Below are positions 8,314 through 17,189 of a stretch of 64,000 bases of DNA, piece after piece. The position numbers and the translations under genes are program-made. The notes below the pieces were generated by a model that searched no databases, was not told the origin of the DNA, and was given only the letters and a program-made list of their open reading frames with translations. The stretch's first letter is position 1. Each line of letters opens with the position of its first letter. This stretch comes from SIG603 sp964370115 (GTDB lineage Bacteria; Bacillota; Clostridia; Oscillospirales; Acutalibacteraceae): positions 21,978 to 85,977 of the forward strand of contig CAYJIA010000001.1 in assembly GCA_964370115.1 (NCBI GenBank), given 5' to 3'.

Positions 8314-10914
8314 TTATTTAAGTAAGTTCTTTATTTCAAATAAGGTATTCATGCACTCTATCGGGGTCAAAGTGTTTACATCTATTGCCTTAATCTTGCT
8401 AATCACATCGTTTTCCTTTGTGTTCATTGTGAGTTGCATTGGTATTAAATCTTTTCTTTTTTCACTCGACTTAATATTTTTTATCTCAGAGTTAGTTTCA
8501 AGTCCTATCAAAACTTCCTTAGCTCGCTCGACTACCTTGTCAGGAACTCCAGCAAGTTTTGCAACCTGTATGCCGTAACTATCGTCACAGCCACCTCTGA
8601 TAATTTTTCTTAAAAATGTAATGTCGTCGCCTTTTTTTCTTACGGCAACATTATAGTTTTTTATACCACCAAGATTTTCTTCTAAATCGGTCATTTCATG
8701 GTAGTGTGTGGCAAACAGTGTTTTTGCACCAATTTTTTTCTTGTCATAAATATACTCAAGCACTGCCCTTGCTATACTCATTCCGTCAAATGTAGAAGTT
8801 CCCCTGCCGATTTCGTCTAGTATAATAAGGCTATCCTTTGTTGCATTTTTTAGTATATCGGCAACCTCTGTCATCTCTATCATAAATGTAGATTGTCCCG
8901 AGGCTAGATCATCCGATGCACCAACCCTTGTAAAGATATTGTCAATTACACTGACAGACGCTGAGCTAGCAGGCACAAAACAACCCATTTGAGCCATTAT
9001 CACTATGACGGCAACCTGTCTCATAAATGTCGATTTACCAGCCATATTTGGGCCTGTTATCACGGATATTCTATTTTCAGTCATGTCCATTTCTGTGTCG
9101 TTTGGAACAAATGAGCTGTCTTTTAGAAGCTCCTCAACGACTGGATGACGTCCGTCTTTTATGTATAGTCTTCCATTTAAAGTAATATTAGGCCTTACAT
9201 ATGAGTTTGCTCGCGAAACAACCGCAAAAGAGTTTAATACATCAAGCTCTGCTAGAGCTTTCGCCGTTTTTTCAACTCTATCTAGCTGTTTTGCTATATG
9301 TTTTCTAATCTCTTCAAACAGTGCCCCCTCAAGGCTTACCGCCCTTTCTTGAGCGCCTAAAATTCTTCCCTCAAGATTTTTAAGCTCTTCTGTAATATAT
9401 CTTTCACAGTTTGACAAAGTTTGTTTTCTTATGTAAGTGTCGGGAACAAGCTGTTTATACGAGTTTGAAACCTCTAGATAATAACCAAACACACGGTTAT
9501 ATCCTATTTTAAGCTTTGCTATTCCTGTTTTTTCTTTTTCTCTATTTTCTATATCCGTAATTATACTTTTTCCGCCTGTCATATCGGTTCGTATAATGTC
9601 GAGTTCTTCATTAAACCCGTCGCGAATTATACCGCCCTCACGTATACTAAACGGAGGCTCGTCCACTATGGATTTATCTATAAGTGCACTAACATCACCA
9701 AGCTCGTCGATTTGACTATAAATCTGTTTTAAAAGGCTTGCTTGTGTGTTCTTTATAGTCTCTTTTAAGCCAGGAAGTTTAAGTGCAACAGAGCAAAGAG
9801 AACGTAGCTCTCTGCCGTTTGCACTGCCATAGACTATCCTAGTCATAATTCTTTCTATGTCGTAAATTCCGCTTAAAATATCACTTATATTATCAGAAAG
9901 CATTTCGTCGGCGTAAAGTTCTTCCACCGCATTATGCCTTTGTGTGATAGTTACAGGGTTTAAAAGTGGTTGCTCTATATAATTTCTTATAAGCCTTTTG
10001 CCCATTGCAGTTTTAGTTTTATCTAAAACCCAAAGCAAAGAGCCTTTTTTCTCTTTATTCCTCATAGTCTCACAAAGCTCTAGATTTCGCCTTGTGTTTA
10101 TGTCTATTCCCACGGTCTTTTTCTCTGAATAAATCTCTAATTTATTTATTCTTTCAATGCCGTTCATCTGTGTTTTTTCTAAATAGTCTAAAAGAATTCC
10201 TATGCTCATTACAATATTTTCATTTATGAGCAAATTTCTGTATTCTTCATCAAATTGTTTTTCTATTTTCCCGTTAAAAATCTCTAAATCATAGTCATCA
10301 ATGCACTCGACGCTTGATAATAGTCTATCCCTGATAAAGTCGTCTAAACCCTTGACGCCCAAGGCATCAGGGTTCAGTAATATTTCTTTTGGTGAAAATC
10401 TTGACAGTTCGTTTGTCACGAACTGGTATAGTTTTTCTTTATTTTTAAAGTTTTGATATGTACAGCTGAGCTCACCCGTAGAAACATCACAAAAGCTTAG
10501 TCCGACATCTCTTTTGCTTAAGTACAAAGAGCAGATATAGTTGTTTTTACTTTCGTCCAGCATGCTATTTTCTAAAACAGTACCAGGCGTAATAACCCTT
10601 ACGACTTCTCTTTTTACTATGCCTTTTGTCTTGCCAGCCTCTTCGGTTTGCTCGCAAATTGCCACTTTGTATCCCTTTTGAACAAGCCTTGCTATGTACC
10701 CTTCTGCGCTGTGATACGGAACGCCACACATAGGCGCTCTTTCCTCTTGTCCGCAGTCTCTTCCTGTAAGTGTCAGCTCTAACTCTCTTGAAGCTGTTTT
10801 CGCATCTGAGAAAAACAGCTCATAAAAGTCACCAAGCCTAAAAAGGAGCAGTGTGTTTGGATACTCCTCCTTGATTTGAAAATATTGTCTCATCATAGGT
10901 GAAAAATCAGCCAT
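8314..10914 (-). CDS. mutS: DNA mismatch repair protein MutS
   Basis: MutS recognises mismatches and small loops. The N-terminal mismatch-reading Phe-x-Glu is in FRLGDFYELF, and MCGVPYHSAEGY follows. The C-terminal ATPase has the Walker A GPNMAGKSTFMRQ, Walker B LIILDEIGRGTSTFDG and the ATHYHEMTDLE signature. A GTG at 10920 is in frame, but AAGGAG sits 8 bases before the ATG at 10914, which I take as the start (866 residues, normal MutS1 length). It forms the mutS-mutL pair within the large operon. Confidence 0.97.
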   Translation of the reverse strand: MADFSPMMRQYFQIKEEYPNTLLLFRLGDFYELFFSDAKTASRELELTLTGRDCGQEERAPMCGVPYHSAEGYIARLVQKGYKVAICEQTEEAGKTKGIVKREVVRVITPGTVLENSMLDESKNNYICSLYLSKRDVGLSFCDVSTGELSCTYQNFKNKEKLYQFVTNELSRFSPKEILLNPDALGVKGLDDFIRDRLLSSVECIDDYDLEIFNGKIEKQFDEEYRNLLINENIVMSIGILLDYLEKTQMNGIERINKLEIYSEKKTVGIDINTRRNLELCETMRNKEKKGSLLWVLDKTKTAMGKRLIRNYIEQPLLNPVTITQRHNAVEELYADEMLSDNISDILSGIYDIERIMTRIVYGSANGRELRSLCSVALKLPGLKETIKNTQASLLKQIYSQIDELGDVSALIDKSIVDEPPFSIREGGIIRDGFNEELDIIRTDMTGGKSIITDIENREKEKTGIAKLKIGYNRVFGYYLEVSNSYKQLVPDTYIRKQTLSNCERYITEELKNLEGRILGAQERAVSLEGALFEEIRKHIAKQLDRVEKTAKALAELDVLNSFAVVSRANSYVRPNITLNGRLYIKDGRHPVVEELLKDSSFVPNDTEMDMTENRISVITGPNMAGKSTFMRQVAVIVIMAQMGCFVPASSASVSVIDNIFTRVGASDDLASGQSTFMIEMTEVADILKNATKDSLIILDEIGRGTSTFDGMSIARAVLEYIYDKKKIGAKTLFATHYHEMTDLEENLGGIKNYNVAVRKKGDDITFLRKIIRGGCDDSYGIQVAKLAGVPDKVVERAKEVLIGLETNSEIKNIKSSEKRKDLIPMQLTMNTKENDVISKIKAIDVNTLTPIECMNTLFEIKNLLK

Positions 10915-10958
10915 ACTCACTACTCCTTAAATTTGAAGTTATTCTTTGTAAATTAAAA

Positions 10959-11372
10959 TCAGCCGCAACTTGAACAGCTTGAGCAACTTCCGCTGCAAGA
11001 TGCAGGTGTGTACTCACAAGTCTCAGGATCTTCACCCTCTACACAAAGACCAATAATTCCCATAATTCTTTGTACTAGGGTATCAAGCTCTGTTTTTGCC
11101 TCGTTATATGCTACCATGTTTTTGTTTTCCATGACTTTAGCATAAATTTCGCGTAACTCTGTATTTAGCTCTTGAAGTTTTTCTTCGTCTCTATTTTCTT
11201 TTTGAGCTTCGTTGTTTATAGCCATTCTCTTTAGGTTAAACTCACCGATAGCGTCTTGAAGACTTTGGTCCTCGTCGCTGTTTTGTTGAGCTACTTTTAA
11301 GTTTAAGTATTTCTCTTCTTTTTGTATGCTTTTTCCAAGCTCTCTTACAAGTTCGATTGTTGTCATTTTCAT
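10959..11372 (-). CDS. YlbF/YmcA-family protein with cysteine-rich tail
   Basis: The 137-residue helical protein matches the YlbF/YmcA (RicF/RicA) family by pattern: an alpha-helical core (residues 1-110) with VRELGKSIQKEEKY near the start and a position between miaB and mutS, where Bacillota usually carry this family. In B. subtilis these proteins form the Y-complex with YaaT, which carries Fe-S clusters and promotes RNA maturation through RNase Y. The last 30 residues contain six cysteines (CVEGEDPETC and a CSGSC-SSC-SSC-G run), suggesting metal or Fe-S binding. The ATG is preceded by an AAGGAG-type site. Name withheld because the exact subfamily is not clear. Confidence 0.8.
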   Translation of the reverse strand: MKMTTIELVRELGKSIQKEEKYLNLKVAQQNSDEDQSLQDAIGEFNLKRMAINNEAQKENRDEEKLQELNTELREIYAKVMENKNMVAYNEAKTELDTLVQRIMGIIGLCVEGEDPETCEYTPASCSGSCSSCSSCG

Positions 11373-11388
11373 TTCTCCTTAATTTATA

Positions 11389-12798
11389 TTAATTTTTAAT
11401 TTTGCCCTCTAGTATCCAGTTTTTTGCGTTTGTAATCTCTACATCGCAAAACTCTCCTATCAAACTGTCGTCACCCTCAAATTCGACTATAATATTACTT
11501 TGAGTTCTGCCAACCAGCTTGTCTTTTTTCTCAAGCTTTTCTTCTACAAGCACTCTTTGCACAGTGTCTAACATAGAAGCACAACGCTTTGCTGCAATTT
11601 TTTCTTGCACTTTTAAAAGGCTTGTAAACCATTTTGACTTGTCATCATATGATATTGGGTCTTCCATCTCAAACGCCTTTGTTCCATTCCTCTTTGAGAA
11701 AATAAAGGTAAACAGCGATGTAAACTCAACCTCTTCTATAAGCGATACAGTATCTAAAAACTCTTCATGCGTTTCACCAGGAAACCCGACTATAATATCA
11801 GATGTAAGTGACAAGTCTGGCATAACTGACTTCGCGTATGAAATGAGCCCTAAATACTTTTCTCTATCATAATGCCTATTCATAGCCTTAAGCACTCTAT
11901 CGTTTCCTGATTGGAACGGCAGATGGACATGGTGACATATATGTTTTGAATTTGCAATAGTGTCAAAAAGCTCTTTTGACGCATCTTTTGGATGAGATGT
12001 CATAAACCTTAGTCTATATTCACCCGGGAAATTATCAAGCTCCCTTAACAGTCCTGCGAAATTAATATCCTCGTCTAATCCTTTACCATAAGAATTGACA
12101 TTTTGCCCTAAAAGTGTAATTTCCTTGTATCCATCTTCGATTAGTTTTTTACACTCTGCGATAATATGCTTTGACTTTCTACTCTTTTCACGCCCTCTTA
12201 CATATGGTACTATACAGTATGAGCAAAAATTATCACAGCCATACATGACGGTAACAAAAGCCTTTGATTTTCCATCACGTCTTATCGGCAGACCTTCAAC
12301 TATTTCTTTTTGTTCAATTCCACGCATAAAAACTCTTTTTGAGTTTGTAAGGCAACCATACATCATCTCTGGTAATTTATGGATTACATTTGTTCCAAAA
12401 ACTATATTTACAAAAGGAAAACTTTTTCTTATTCTTTCTGCAACATGCTCTTGCTCCATCATGCAACCACAAACCGCTATAATTAATGACGGATTTCGTC
12501 TTTTTACATTTTTGAGCGCTCCAATGTTTCCATACACTCTGTCTTCTGCGTGCTCTCTTATTGCGCAGGTGTTAAATATAATAAAATCTGCGACATTCTC
12601 GTCCTCGGTAAAATCAAAACCAATTTTACTAAGTATTCCTTTTATTTTTTCGCCGTCGGCAACATTTTGCTGACAACCGTAAGTTCTCACAAATGCAAGC
12701 GGTGTTTTTCCCAGCTTGCGAACTTTCATAATTTCTTTCAAATCAAGTGTAAATAGTTCTTGATTTGAAAGCTCTATTTGTAGTAAATCTTGTTCCAA
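11389..12798 (-). CDS. miaB: tRNA-2-methylthio-N6-dimethylallyladenosine synthase
   Basis: MiaB is a radical-SAM methylthiotransferase that converts i6A37 to ms2i6A37 in tRNA. It has the N-terminal Fe-S domain (TYGCQQNVADGE and later FNTCAIRE and CGCMMEQE cysteines), the radical SAM motif YGCDNFCSYCIVPY (CxxxCxxC) and a C-terminal TRAM domain. The frame is open upstream to 12873, but AGGAGAG sits 9 bases before a TTG at 12798 and the promoter lies just upstream, so the start is TTG 12798 (469 residues). First gene of the long minus-strand operon. Confidence 0.95.
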   Translation of the reverse strand: MEQDLLQIELSNQELFTLDLKEIMKVRKLGKTPLAFVRTYGCQQNVADGEKIKGILSKIGFDFTEDENVADFIIFNTCAIREHAEDRVYGNIGALKNVKRRNPSLIIAVCGCMMEQEHVAERIRKSFPFVNIVFGTNVIHKLPEMMYGCLTNSKRVFMRGIEQKEIVEGLPIRRDGKSKAFVTVMYGCDNFCSYCIVPYVRGREKSRKSKHIIAECKKLIEDGYKEITLLGQNVNSYGKGLDEDINFAGLLRELDNFPGEYRLRFMTSHPKDASKELFDTIANSKHICHHVHLPFQSGNDRVLKAMNRHYDREKYLGLISYAKSVMPDLSLTSDIIVGFPGETHEEFLDTVSLIEEVEFTSLFTFIFSKRNGTKAFEMEDPISYDDKSKWFTSLLKVQEKIAAKRCASMLDTVQRVLVEEKLEKKDKLVGRTQSNIIVEFEGDDSLIGEFCDVEITNAKNWILEGKIKN

Positions 12799-12832
12799 AA
12801 TAAACGCTCTCCTAAAATTAACATTACAAAAA

Positions 12833-12861
12833 ATTATAGCACAATATCTGTAAATAATCAA
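12833..12861 (-). promoter_or_regulatory. Sigma-A-type promoter of the miaB-rluD operon
   Basis: On the minus strand TTGATT (12856-12861) and TATAAT (12833-12838) are separated by exactly 17 bases, and the miaB TTG start follows about 35 bases downstream. It separates the miaB operon from the CBS gene, which therefore belongs to the antiporter operon. Confidence 0.85.
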
Positions 12862-12913
12862 GATTACTACCAAAACATTTAATTTTTCTTAATATTTTAA
12901 TTCCATTATCAAA

Positions 12914-13630
12914 TCAAATTTTCGAATTTTGAGAATTTTTACCTATTATGTCCCAAGGAGTTATCATACACAAAAGCTCTTCTTCCTCGGTTCCATCTTT
13001 TGTAATAAAAATAACCGATATCCTTTTATCACGGCTTTTAACCGTTTCAAACTTCTTCTTCGCTTCAAAGACCGACAAAGTAGCAGGACAAAATTCATAA
13101 TTTTCAGAGTGTGCATGAATTGGCAAGGTTTCCCTCATTTGTAGTAGGGTAGTTTTCTTTGTAATTGGTGTGGTGTAGTTGTTTAGCACATATCTAAACA
13201 CCGCACCTTGACTAAAGACTCCTATAAACTTGCCATTTTGAATTATCGGCACATGAGAGTACCCTCTTTTATTCATTATAGACATGATTTTTAAAGCTGT
13301 TTGGTTAATCCCCGCATAAAATATATCTTCGCCCTGTGTGCCAAAGTCTATCGCCCTTGGAGGTTGTTTTATCTGCTTTGTGGCTTTAATCAAGATTTCG
13401 CCAAGCTCGTCGGCTGGCGTCACCAAATCTTTACCGTTTATCTTTGCATTATGGGACAAAACATTTCTTATATCTCTGCACAGGTCAATTTTTTCTCTGA
13501 AACTTTGACTCTCATCGTCTTTTAAATATTCTATAACAACACTCGTATATTTTCTCTTTTGATTTGCATATTTCTCGTCTAGCGCGTCTTCAAATTGTCT
13601 GTAAAGTTCTAAAAAATCATCACTTCTCAA
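12914..13630 (-). CDS. Paired CBS-domain protein
   Basis: A cytosolic protein of 238 residues. Residues about 1-90 are helical (LYRQFEDALDEKY, RDIRNVLSHNAKINGKD, resembling a HEPN/DUF-like helical domain). Residues about 100-230 form two CBS units (GYSHVPIIQNGKFIGVFSQ, then VIFITKDG ending LLCMITPWDIIG), which usually bind adenine nucleotides. The start is TTG at 13630 with AAAGGGG before it, 22 bases after the last antiporter subunit, with no promoter between. It is therefore likely co-transcribed with the Mrp-type genes. A regulatory role sensing nucleotides is possible but unproven. Confidence 0.75.
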   Translation of the reverse strand: MRSDDFLELYRQFEDALDEKYANQKRKYTSVVIEYLKDDESQSFREKIDLCRDIRNVLSHNAKINGKDLVTPADELGEILIKATKQIKQPPRAIDFGTQGEDIFYAGINQTALKIMSIMNKRGYSHVPIIQNGKFIGVFSQGAVFRYVLNNYTTPITKKTTLLQMRETLPIHAHSENYEFCPATLSVFEAKKKFETVKSRDKRISVIFITKDGTEEEELLCMITPWDIIGKNSQNSKI

Positions 13631-13652
13631 AAAATCACCCCTTTAAAAATTA

Positions 13653-15689
13653 TTAAGAAAGTAGCAGATATAACAAAATTATAATAAATCCAACTCCCGA
13701 AAACATCAGTCCATAAGAAAGGCTTGACTGTATCATTCTGCGCCTTTGATACGACTCTTTTTCGACCTCTTCAAGCGCCTCTGCATAGGTCTTATTATCT
13801 TTTCTAAATCTTGATATTACATGCAAATGCATTCTATCAAGCATTTTACCAAATCTATACGAAATAGGTTTTTTTCTTATTCCCAAATTTTTCTCTTTTG
13901 CAGGCTTGAATACAAGTTTCGAGAAAATTTCGGCACTTTTATCTACCAAATTTGAAAGAACGACGCAAACCGCTCCTAAAACCATAGGTACTATCGTTAC
14001 AAATATCGGTGTATACACAAGCTTTCCAAGACTGAACTTTCCAGTATACAACTCTTTGTATTCTCCAGTGTCTTTTTTTCTCATAAAAGGCCTTACAATA
14101 AGGAAGAAAATCAAAATACCTATGCCGATACTAATTAAAGCGCCTTGTAAGTTAACCCATGAAAAATAATTTACCGCGTGATCTAACTCATGCGCATGCA
14201 TTATATCGTATGAAAAAGATGCTATACTATCGGCTGTGATATTTGGCACTATGCCAATTGCCAGCATTATTACAAGTGGAATAGAAATCACCGCTTTAGT
14301 AGCAAGGGAAATATCAAGTTTTTTAGCATTTGGATTTTTTGCAAACAGTGCGCTCGCAATTTTTAATAGATAAGCAACTGTAAGCCCTCCTGAAATTAAG
14401 AATATCCACTCGCTAGCTTGAATTAAACCGTAGTACTGACTGCCACTTTCCATTAGATGCAACTTCTCTACTATGCTCTCATGAAGCAAGGTCTTGCTTA
14501 CATAGCCGTTGAAAAACGGCATACCAGAAAGCCCTAATGCGGAGATTGAAAAAGCAACTGCTATAAAAGGATTTTTTCTCGCACTTCCCTTTATTCTTGA
14601 TAGTTTTGTCCCGCCTAAGTTCATAAAAAATATTCCGCAAATCGAAAATAGCACTACCTTTATTAGCGAGTGATTTAACATATGAAGCACCACGCCCGAT
14701 GCAGCTATTGTATTGTGGTCTGCTAAAATCCCCGCCATTGCCACACCGACTAAAATAAAGCCAATTTGCGACATAGAGGAAAACGCTATAATTATTTTCA
14801 TATTAGCATTGATAACAGCACAAATTCCCCCCCAGAACATGGTTATAACACCTAAAACAAGCATGGGAATATGCCAGCTATAATCACCCATAAACAGGTT
14901 TGAACCTACAATTATTATCCCAAAAACTCCTGTCTTTGACAAAATCGCAGATAGAAGCGCTGAGGCAGGCGCAGGAGCTCCAACATATGCACGAGGCAAC
15001 CAAAAATGTAGTGGGTACATTCCTGCTTTTGCGCCAAAACCAATTACTATAAGTCCAGCAGCGATAGACATTTGAGACGACGCACCTATACTTTTACTAT
15101 ATTCATAAAGAGCTTCAATGTTAAGTCCAAACGCTAAATCTTTTAATACTATTAGTCCCATAAGTATTATCATACCGCCTATAAGTGAGACGGCAAGATA
15201 AATATTCGCAGCGTTTCGTGAATCTTTTCTCTTTCCTATTAATATCCAACCATATGAGCTAAAGGACATAATTTCAAAGAAGATGAAGAGCGTAAATAAA
15301 TCATCTGACATGAATATACCCAAAACCGCAGAAAAAGTTACCATCATGAGGCTTAAAAACGCGCCTTGATGCTTGTCTTTTGTTTTTTTTGAGTACTCAA
15401 AGTAAAACACAAGCGCAACAAGCCATAGTATACAGGTCAGTGCAAGATGCAAAATCCTAAAACCATCCAGTTTAATCGAAATAAAAAACGTGCTGTCGAA
15501 CATGAATTTTAATTCTTGCCCCGATGTATAGCTAAAAAATAGCTGTGCAACTAAAACCATCATACCCAAAACGGTTATAACGGAAATAAACTTAGCAAAT
15601 ATTTGAGATTTTTTTATCGTCACCAGAATAAGGACTGCCGAAATTATCGGTAGAACTATCGGTAACAGTAACAATAAATTGTTTTGCAA
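13653..15689 (-). CDS. Proton-conducting antiporter-like subunit (MrpD/NuoM type), fourth copy
   Basis: Polytopic membrane protein of 678 residues, the longest of four consecutive members of the NuoL/M/N-MrpA/D family. The conserved TM5 glutamate is in FIFFEIMSFSSYG and the TM7 lysine in FGAKAGMYPLHFWLPRAY. A second lysine-bearing segment (HMLNHSLIKVVLF) is also visible. The core covers residues about 1-500. The extra C-terminal part (about 560-678) has one transmembrane segment, a basic amphipathic stretch and a final hydrophobic anchor, reminiscent of the C-terminal extensions of NuoL/MrpA-like subunits. TTG start. Likely part of the cation/proton translocating module of the Mrp-type complex. 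Confidence 0.85.
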   Translation of the reverse strand: MQNNLLLLLPIVLPIISAVLILVTIKKSQIFAKFISVITVLGMMVLVAQLFFSYTSGQELKFMFDSTFFISIKLDGFRILHLALTCILWLVALVFYFEYSKKTKDKHQGAFLSLMMVTFSAVLGIFMSDDLFTLFIFFEIMSFSSYGWILIGKRKDSRNAANIYLAVSLIGGMIILMGLIVLKDLAFGLNIEALYEYSKSIGASSQMSIAAGLIVIGFGAKAGMYPLHFWLPRAYVGAPAPASALLSAILSKTGVFGIIIVGSNLFMGDYSWHIPMLVLGVITMFWGGICAVINANMKIIIAFSSMSQIGFILVGVAMAGILADHNTIAASGVVLHMLNHSLIKVVLFSICGIFFMNLGGTKLSRIKGSARKNPFIAVAFSISALGLSGMPFFNGYVSKTLLHESIVEKLHLMESGSQYYGLIQASEWIFLISGGLTVAYLLKIASALFAKNPNAKKLDISLATKAVISIPLVIMLAIGIVPNITADSIASFSYDIMHAHELDHAVNYFSWVNLQGALISIGIGILIFFLIVRPFMRKKDTGEYKELYTGKFSLGKLVYTPIFVTIVPMVLGAVCVVLSNLVDKSAEIFSKLVFKPAKEKNLGIRKKPISYRFGKMLDRMHLHVISRFRKDNKTYAEALEEVEKESYQRRRMIQSSLSYGLMFSGVGFIIILLYLLLS

Positions 15690-15705
15690 AATTAACCCTT
15701 CTTTC

Positions 15706-17175
15706 TCAAATAAATCCGTGACTTACATTCATAATATAACTTAAAATTGGTGCGGAGAAAAATCCTAAAAACACCGTGCTTAAGGCGAAAAATGCAATGG
15801 GAATCTTCATTAGTATCCCTGCCTTTTTCACTTCTCCCTGCACTTTAAAATCCTCACGTGGAAAAAACGCACGAACGGATACAAATAGTAAATATATCGC
15901 CATAAGTGCCGCAGACACGAACAAGGTCGCAGCGCCCCAAAAACCATACCAAGTATTAAGGTCAATTGCCGCCATCGCAAGATAGCTCTTACTGTAAAAC
16001 CCGATTAGCGGTGGTACTCCCATAAGCGACACTGCCGCCACGGTAAAGCAAGTAAATATAAGTGGCATTTTTTTGCCCAGTCCTTCAAGGTCCTCCACCT
16101 GAGTTTTATGCCCATAGTGCATAATTCCACCGGCACAAAAGAACAGACAAATTTTCATCACAGCATGAAAAATCATGTGTAATAGCGCCGCCGCAAATCC
16201 AAGTGGCGACATCATAGCAATGCCTAGTAAAATATAGCTTAAATTGCTTATGGTCGAGTAGGCGAGTCGCCTTTTTATATGCCTTTCCTTTACCGCCATA
16301 ATTGAGCCGAAAAGTATGGTCGTTATCGATACCATTATTACTATAATTTGAGCAAACGACCCCTCAAGAAAATTGCTACCAAAAATATAGTAAGTAACTC
16401 TCATAATTACAAAAGCACCCGACTTTACAACCGCAACGGCGTGCAAAAGCGCCGTGACAGGCGTCGGTGCAACAGATGCAGTGGGTAGCCAACCATGAAG
16501 TGGAAAAACTGCCGCTTTTACACCAAAGCCCATAAAAGCGATAACATAAACTGTTCGCATAACATCAAAATCAAACGTAGCATACCTGACATTTAAAACG
16601 CCACCATAATCAAAACTTAAGGTGTTGCCGTAAATAATTACAAAAGCGATTGCTATAAATCCTAAAGACGCACCACCTATAGAGTAGTACATATATTTTC
16701 GCATGGCTCTTCTTGCCTCGTCGGTTTGGAAGTGAAAAACCAAAGGAATTGTGATAAGCGTTAAAAATTCATAGAAAACATACATGGTAAGCATGTCGGC
16801 CGCTAAACTTATACCCAAGGTTATTCCATAAGTCATGGTGAAAAAAGCAAAAAAGCTTATTTGCCTTTTTTCGTGCTTCATATAATCAAAGGCATAAAGA
16901 GTTGCGGGTGGCCACAAAATTGAAATGAGTGCCGCAAAAATAGTACCTAAGCCATCTACTTTTAAAGAGAGAAATAAATCTTCAGTTATATACCATAGAT
17001 AATAGGTTTCTCCCGTATTATTAAAAAGAAAAATCAAAGTAAATGCCGAAGAGATGCTCATCATTATTATTGTATAAATATTTCGGAGCGTACGAGTTTT
17101 AAATCTTATTATAAAAAGTGACAGTCCCGTCAAAATAGGAAGTAATACGCAAAAAACTGCTATAAAGCTAGGCAT
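15706..17175 (-). CDS. Proton-conducting antiporter-like subunit (MrpD/NuoM type), third copy
   Basis: 489-residue polytopic membrane protein with about 14 hydrophobic segments. Family residues are present: Glu in MYVFYEFLTLITIPLVFH, Lys in FGVKAAVFPLHGWLPTA, and HAVMKICLFFCAGG in the second half. It lies 16 bases downstream of the preceding paralogue. Compared with its neighbours, the PTPVTALLHAVAVVKSGAFV segment is closest to NuoL/MrpA-type subunits, while the overall length is MrpD-like. Expected to form one ion-translocating channel unit of the complex encoded by the operon. Confidence 0.87.
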   Translation of the reverse strand: MPSFIAVFCVLLPILTGLSLFIIRFKTRTLRNIYTIIMMSISSAFTLIFLFNNTGETYYLWYITEDLFLSLKVDGLGTIFAALISILWPPATLYAFDYMKHEKRQISFFAFFTMTYGITLGISLAADMLTMYVFYEFLTLITIPLVFHFQTDEARRAMRKYMYYSIGGASLGFIAIAFVIIYGNTLSFDYGGVLNVRYATFDFDVMRTVYVIAFMGFGVKAAVFPLHGWLPTASVAPTPVTALLHAVAVVKSGAFVIMRVTYYIFGSNFLEGSFAQIIVIMVSITTILFGSIMAVKERHIKRRLAYSTISNLSYILLGIAMMSPLGFAAALLHMIFHAVMKICLFFCAGGIMHYGHKTQVEDLEGLGKKMPLIFTCFTVAAVSLMGVPPLIGFYSKSYLAMAAIDLNTWYGFWGAATLFVSAALMAIYLLFVSVRAFFPREDFKVQGEVKKAGILMKIPIAFFALSTVFLGFFSAPILSYIMNVSHGFI

Positions 17176-17189
17176 AAACTCGCTCCTTT

